The notes beneath the pieces are model-generated. The model was given only the letters and a program-made list of their open reading frames with translations, was not told the DNA's origin and searched no databases. A program made the translations under genes and the position numbers. Below, in pieces: positions 59,230 to 64,000 of a DNA stretch of 64,000 nt. The stretch comes from Symbiodinium kawagutii (lineage: Eukaryota; Sar; Dinophyceae; Suessiales; Symbiodiniaceae). How positions within the stretch are numbered: position 1 is the stretch's first letter; the number at the start of each line of letters is the position of its first letter. The stretch lies in the NCBI GenBank assembly GCA_009767595.1, contig VSDK01027300.1, positions 14,135-78,134 of the forward strand, given 5' to 3'.

Positions 59230-59358
59230 GGCTATGGGTCAAGCAGTTAGAGTTAACCAACCAACGTTCATGGGGATTTTCACCAACAATTTCATAGGGA
59301 AAACAAGCTGGTTAATGGTGGGGAACCAGGGGGACTAAGGGTGAACTGACCCACTGCC
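59230..59358 (+). mobile_element. MITE family M1 copy
   Basis: GGCTATGGGTCAAGCAGTTA at the left, AACTGACCCACTGCC at the right; internal AATTTCATAGGGAAAACAAG and GGGGAACCAGGGGGACTAAG. Target duplication not clear. Related sequence continues to about 59620. Confidence 0.75.
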
Positions 59359-59359
59359 A

Positions 59360-61130
59360 AATGCTGGAATGTTTCTGTAGTTGACTCGGGGATTATAGTG
59401 GTTAATGCTAGGGGATATTTTCCAACAACAATGGTTAATTCAACAACTACTCATGGGTGTTTTCTTAATGGTTTTATAGTGGATTATGATAGTTGACAAT
59501 AGGGGATAACAGGATAACCAACAGCAATAATAGGTAGATAATAGGGGGATATACCAACAATCTAGCTTGCTAATGGTAGATAATAGAGAGGATTACAACC
59601 AACAATCATAGGGAATATACCAACTATATGGTGGCAAATGCTGCTACTGTATTCTTTTGTGTTTAACTCCGGGATTATAGTGATAAATACCGGGGATATA
59701 TAATAGAGAACAATAATGGTTCAACAACTACGGTGGTTGGCGGTTTGTTAAACTTGGGACCCCCAAAAACAAATTGAGAAGCCACCGTTTATAGCTTCAG
59801 CTATGAGTTGGTTGTGTCATAGTTCATCACGGCAAGGGGGAAGCAATGAACTAAAAAGTTGGTTTCACAATCTTATCGTTTCATTTGCCAACTTCTTATG
59901 GCAGAATTGTCACCCCCAAATGCCATATCTTGCTGGCAAATGCGAGGTTTTTGCTAATGCTTGCCCAAGATCGTGACTACACAATTTAGCTTTGCATGTA
60001 CATATACATCTAGATATTCACGTATATATCCACAAAGCATCCATAAATGTTCACACACACACATATGCATATATTTGCATAAGTGTATACATATTTGAAT
60101 ATACATGTTGCAAAATACATATACATATACATATACACATATACATCAATGCCCAGCCAGTTGTACTAGCCTGACCGATCCCTGAGCCCCGGTCCCTTAT
60201 GGCTCAAACGAGGTTTTGGATGACCCGGCTATCCCCAGGGGCTTGTGAGTGCCGATGACCACTAGAAGCAACAATTAGTTGCCCATGAACAGCAGCAACA
60301 TCCATAAACTGTGCTGGAAGCAGTAATATTCACTGTATATGATTGTTATCATTTACAGATTGGCGGACGCTGGTAATTAACCCATCTAACTATTCAAGTT
60401 AATGACCGGCAACATCCATCATCATGCTGGTTAATGACTAATTAACTGTTTAACGCTTAATTACATTGATTATTCGCAACTTTGCAGGGGAGAACACTGC
60501 TCATGTTGCGTAATGGGCCAATGATTGTTGTCATTGCTGATTGGTTGACATTAGTAAGCCAACTCACCCACGTTGGCCATTTCTCTTGTTTTAGTCTTAT
60601 CATACTGCTTGTGACTGGCCAGTTAACAATCATAATGATACACAGTAGCTGGACTTCCCCTATCCAAGTTCACCAGTGGCAACATCCATTATATCGTGCT
60701 GTTTAATTACTAACAACTGCATAATCATTGACAATCACTTAATGAAGTAAAATTCACTGCCAATCATTAATTATTCACAAATTTTCAAAATCCGGAGTTA
60801 ATTAGCGACTAGTTGACCATCAATGTTGACCATTGATTGCTAAAACATTTACAGAAGGGTCAATGGTTTGACTCACCATTCCTTGCTTTTCACGAAAATT
60901 CATTAATCAGCAACTGGTTGACCATTAGCAACTGACCATTAATTGCCTAACCATCAGTTCCATGAAACTTTAGTTGATTACCAACTAGTTGACCATGAGT
61001 TCACCCATGAATTCACCCACAAATTATCATGAATCAATTGCTTAACCATTAGTTCACTGAAATTTTAGTTGATTACCAACTAGTGGACCATGAATTTGAT
61101 TGATTACCAACTAGTTGACCATCAATTCAC
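59360..61130. other. repeat-derived and simple sequence
   Basis: Fragments of the M1 interior (59390-59730), a partial M3 (59730-59788), CATATACA microsatellite (59995-60150), and long AACTAGTTGACCAT / ACCATTAATTG word repeats (60780-61130). No coding island. Confidence 0.55.
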
Positions 61131-61142
61131 CCAATTTTTCCC

Positions 61143-61402
61143 TTCCAAATCCCCAACTTCTCCGGGGCACCCACCGCGCCAGGCGAGCCCCCGGAGGCCA
61201 CCAAGGTGAGGCTCAGCCGCTCCAAGGGCACCGTGACGTCGCCGTCCACCACCAGCGGCTGCTCCGGACCGCTGTCGTCCCCGGCCTCGGAAATCTTAGG
61301 CGCGCCACCGGGGCGCGGCGCCGGATGGCGCCGGTGGCAACCGGGGGATCCCGGGGAACCCCAAGCAGCTGGGGGTCATGGGGATCCCTGGAAGCTGTGA
61401 CA
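61143..61402 (+). CDS. GC-rich exon-like island, low-complexity product
   Basis: Frame through SGAPTAPGEPPEATKVRLSR, SKGTVTSPSTTSGCSGPLSS and PASEILGAPPGRGAGWRRW to a TGA near 61402. The first half (TKVRLSRSKGTVT) looks coding; the rest is Pro/Gly/Ser-rich. Probably disordered, function unknown. Confidence 0.35.
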
Positions 61403-61565
61403 CCTGGGAATTTCCAGTTGCACCTGGGAGTAGATCCAGTTGAGGCTGTTGGAAGTGTTGGATCACCGGTGGGATGATAAAGCTACAATCTTCGGATGAG
61501 ACATAGGATATAGTGTTTGTTCACTGTCAACTGTAAGTCGTGATTCCTTCAATGGCTATGGCTAG

Positions 61566-61760
61566 ATGAACTTCCGAACATCCCAACAGCTCCACGAATT
61601 TCTTCATGGTGTAGCGACCCGGCGACGTGTTGCGGTCGCTTTCTGCACCGGGTCACGACTGGGCCCTTGGGATCGACTCGCAGGTGATTATGAGTTCGCC
61701 ACCTTTGCAAAGAGCGTCCAGGTGCACATGGTGAGGCATAGAGATGCCATAGAGAAGTAA
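61566..61760 (+). CDS. coding-like ORF or exon, product unknown
   Basis: MNFRTSQQLHEFLHGVATRR, RVAVAFCTGSRLGPWDRL and AGDYEFATFAKSVQVHMVRH then RDAIEK, followed by TAA. Protein-like along its whole length. A CAG|GTGATT donor-like site falls inside it, so it may be an exon end followed by intron, but the frame stays coding-like beyond that point. Confidence 0.45.
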   Translation: MNFRTSQQLHEFLHGVATRRRVAVAFCTGSRLGPWDRLAGDYEFATFAKSVQVHMVRHRDAIEK

Positions 61761-62255
61761 AGGTCAATCTCCCTCCTTGTTTCCGACATGCACTTTGCAT
61801 TCCTAATCCTCAGGTTAGGGACTAGATTAGGGACTATGGTTAACATTAATGGGCCTTTTCGAAAGTCCCTACCCTTCCAAATCCCTTGAAAGAAGGGTTA
61901 GAAAGTTTTGCATTTTGGGCGAAGGGACTACGGTCCTTCTCAAGGGAATACCAATCCTGAGCAACATGAGATGATGGTTGACCAGTGCACAAGAGGATCA
62001 GCAGAAAGCGCGAATTGTTGTTGAGGACCAGCCGCTATCACGTTGAACACTATCCGCGACTTGTAATTACAAACAATGTATGCATATGTACATGCACACA
62101 TGCATACACATGCATTTATACGTACTTTTATTGGTCCATGCACATAGACATACTATGATTTGGATGCCTATATATCATATTAAAGCACACGCACGCACCT
62201 ACAAACATATATACATGTAGATATAGACAGTACCTGTGTTAAACAAGTATATGAT

Positions 62256-62291
62256 GCACACAGACACGCACACACACACACACACACACCC

Positions 62292-62334
<43 letters not shown>

Positions 62335-62420
62335 CACACACACGCATACATACTATATATGTAGTATGATATGGTAAATATCATATCTATATACCTATAT
62401 ATATATATATATATATGATT
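62256..62420. repeat. CA and TA microsatellites
   Basis: (CA)n with a few G substitutions at 62256-62345, (TA)n at 62392-62416. Confidence 0.95.
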
Positions 62421-62779
62421 CTGATACACATGAAGCTTCCCACAGTTCCAACACATAGCAACTTGTTGTCCATCATCCACTCATCAGGTCACCAACCTGC
62501 CAGTGGTTTACTTTGATGATGAGGCACCGCGGGATGACACGTTTTGAAGGGCGCGGTGCTGCTCTGATAGCAATGGGGAAGAATTAGCTGCCTAGCAGGT
62601 TTGACAAAGCTGGGGAATTCATGCTGCTTGAGAGGCTTGTTCATAATTTACTGATGGACAATAAGCTGGTTCATGATGAAAAACATCAATAAGCTGGCAA
62701 TAGTGGAGCTGGTTCATGATGATGATAGTCAGCTGGGTAACAAACTGGTGGCCAATCAGCTGATTGACACCTGCTGCAG

Positions 62780-62905
62780 GTGGAAGAGCAGCTGATTTGG
62801 GAGTACAGCCAGGTGAAAGACGGTGCAGTGCTGGTGGAAGGTGCACCAGATCTCAGAGTCAAGAACCCCGTGGTGATGTCCAATGCTGCTGGGCAGATTT
62901 TCAAT
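62780..62905 (+). CDS. well-formed internal exon, product unknown
   Basis: Acceptor GCTGCAG|GTG, frame VEEQLIWEYSQVKDGAVLVE, GAPDLRVKNPVVMSNAAGQI then FN, donor AAT|GTGGTG. Convincing coding composition; beta-rich and acidic. Not assigned. Confidence 0.5.
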
Positions 62906-63747
62906 GTGGTGTGTTGTGTTAGTTTTCTAAGAAAAAACACGAAGAATAAACCTATTCTTTAAGATGTTCAACGCTTCTTGGATCCGAGCCCCCTTTCTTT
63001 ACGGTGGTTGTTGAATGCTTGAGGGAAACACTGTAGAATTGTGGACTCCCAGCTGTAGAGTTCACTATAAATTCATTTGCTTCGGGGGCAATCAGGGGAC
63101 CAGCCATGGTCACCCATAGATAAGAGACCCGAACTGCACCGCCAAAGTTGTGGAATTCGACACCGAACCTATGCCTGCCAGACACATCTGGTATGGCTTG
63201 ACTAGAATCCATTGCCTGTTTTCTACAGCCTGCAAAATGCCATATTTCTTTCTAGTGTTGTTGGTTAGATGATTGGTTGGTTTATTTATTAGTTGCTTAC
63301 TTATTAATCCTCATCGCTGCTTGCGTGTACCGCTGATTGATAGATGCCTGACGGTTGCTTTATCAAAGACGGGTACCCACCTTCCGCTCGGATGCCCTGA
63401 CGTGAATCACCAGCATGATTTGGGGTCCTTTCAGACTTTCATTGGATTCTTATTCCTACAGATGGCTGTGGCTCAAGACACCCTGAATTAAAGCGACTAT
63501 ATCACAATGAAGATGACCGGTAGATTAGGATAACAACAGGACGGTGTGCACCCAAGGCCCCCTGAATCAACCATCATCAACCATTAGTAACCATTGTATT
63601 AGCCATTCCTTGCCATGGTTGACCGATATATTCACCATTATTAGCCATGAATGGTCATGGTTAATCGTGTATTTGCCATCATTGACCATCATCAATCAAC
63701 TGCTTGGCCATGACGCCACACGAACGACTCTTCCGGAAGCATTTCAG

Positions 63748-63817
63748 GCTTTCAAGGGCTTTGTGGTGCAGCCTTATGAGCTCAGATACCTTCACTACAA
63801 GAAGGTGTGGAGCCGGG
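63748..63817 (+). CDS. well-formed internal exon, product unknown
   Basis: Acceptor TTTCAG|GCT, frame AFKGFVVQPYELRYLHYKKV then WSR, donor GGG|GTAGGT. May follow the exon at 62780 in one gene. Function unknown. Confidence 0.45.
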
Positions 63818-63868
63818 GTAGGTTGTTGGCAGCCTGATGGTTCGCAATGGTTTGCAATGATTGGCACC

Positions 63869-63962
63869 GGGGTTCCTCAAGCCACAAGGAACCCCCCAAA
63901 GAGGGTTGGTTTACAAATGTAACGGATTAAGAATGGATGATTTGGGGGGACTCCCATTTTGA
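63869..63962 (+). mobile_element. MITE family M3, shortened ends
   Basis: GGGGTTCCTCAAGCCACAAG and GGGGGGACTCCCATTTTGAC; core TTTACAAATGTAACGGATTA. Confidence 0.6.
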
Positions 63963-64000
63963 CATCGAAAATGGTGCTTTGTGATGATGATTTTTCATCA

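Noticed and set aside
62199..62480. Cys-Val repeat frame on the - strand
   Set aside because: Translation of the (CA)n microsatellite.

Overview
The window looks like nuclear DNA of a dinoflagellate, most likely of the Symbiodiniaceae type. Coding sequence occurs as short GC-rich islands, nearly all on the + strand. Where neighbouring islands can be joined in frame, many junctions have non-canonical GC donors and AG|G acceptors. The introns are long, AT-rich and full of short inverted-repeat transposons and microsatellites. No bacterial-style operon, tRNA, rRNA, CRISPR array or complete spliced-leader sequence was found.

Layout. 0-2 kb: a decayed coding sequence split over several frames. 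2-4.4 kb: a diverged tandem duplication. 4.4-13 kb: AT-rich DNA with a few exon-like islands. 13.1-13.4 kb: a CAT trinucleotide array. 13.9-16.6 kb: two units bounded by a hairpin and filled with an 11-bp minisatellite that is open in all six frames. 18-22.5 kb: unassigned exon-like islands. 23.1-28.2 kb: at least six exons of a guanidinoacetate/arginine methyltransferase (GAMT/RMT2 family) gene. 29-37 kb: further unassigned islands. 37.3-54.6 kb: a gene whose exons resemble the D-aminoacyl-tRNA deacylase fold, in particular the ATD (animal DTD2) branch. 54.7-64 kb: mostly repeats, with several good exon candidates after 61 kb.

The dominant object is an 11.4-kb Ty1/copia-type LTR retrotransposon (40177-51608). 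It has identical 161-bp LTRs, a 5-bp target duplication (ACAAT) and a tRNA-iMet-like primer site. It inserted into a MITE that itself lies in an intron of the deacylase-like gene. The element is unusual in four ways: an ORF that starts inside the LTR with a signal-peptide-like segment and carries about 600 residues ahead of Gag; a RING-H2 finger split by one in-frame TAA between Gag and protease; a module between protease and integrase that may be a methyltransferase relic; and a 152-bp tandem duplication across the integrase active site whose two copies differ only at synonymous positions.

At least four families of short inverted-repeat elements (called M1 to M4 here) are scattered through the introns. 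Several have intact target duplications, and they account for much of the sequence between exons. All gene calls rest on reading the sequence by eye; exon boundaries are predictions.
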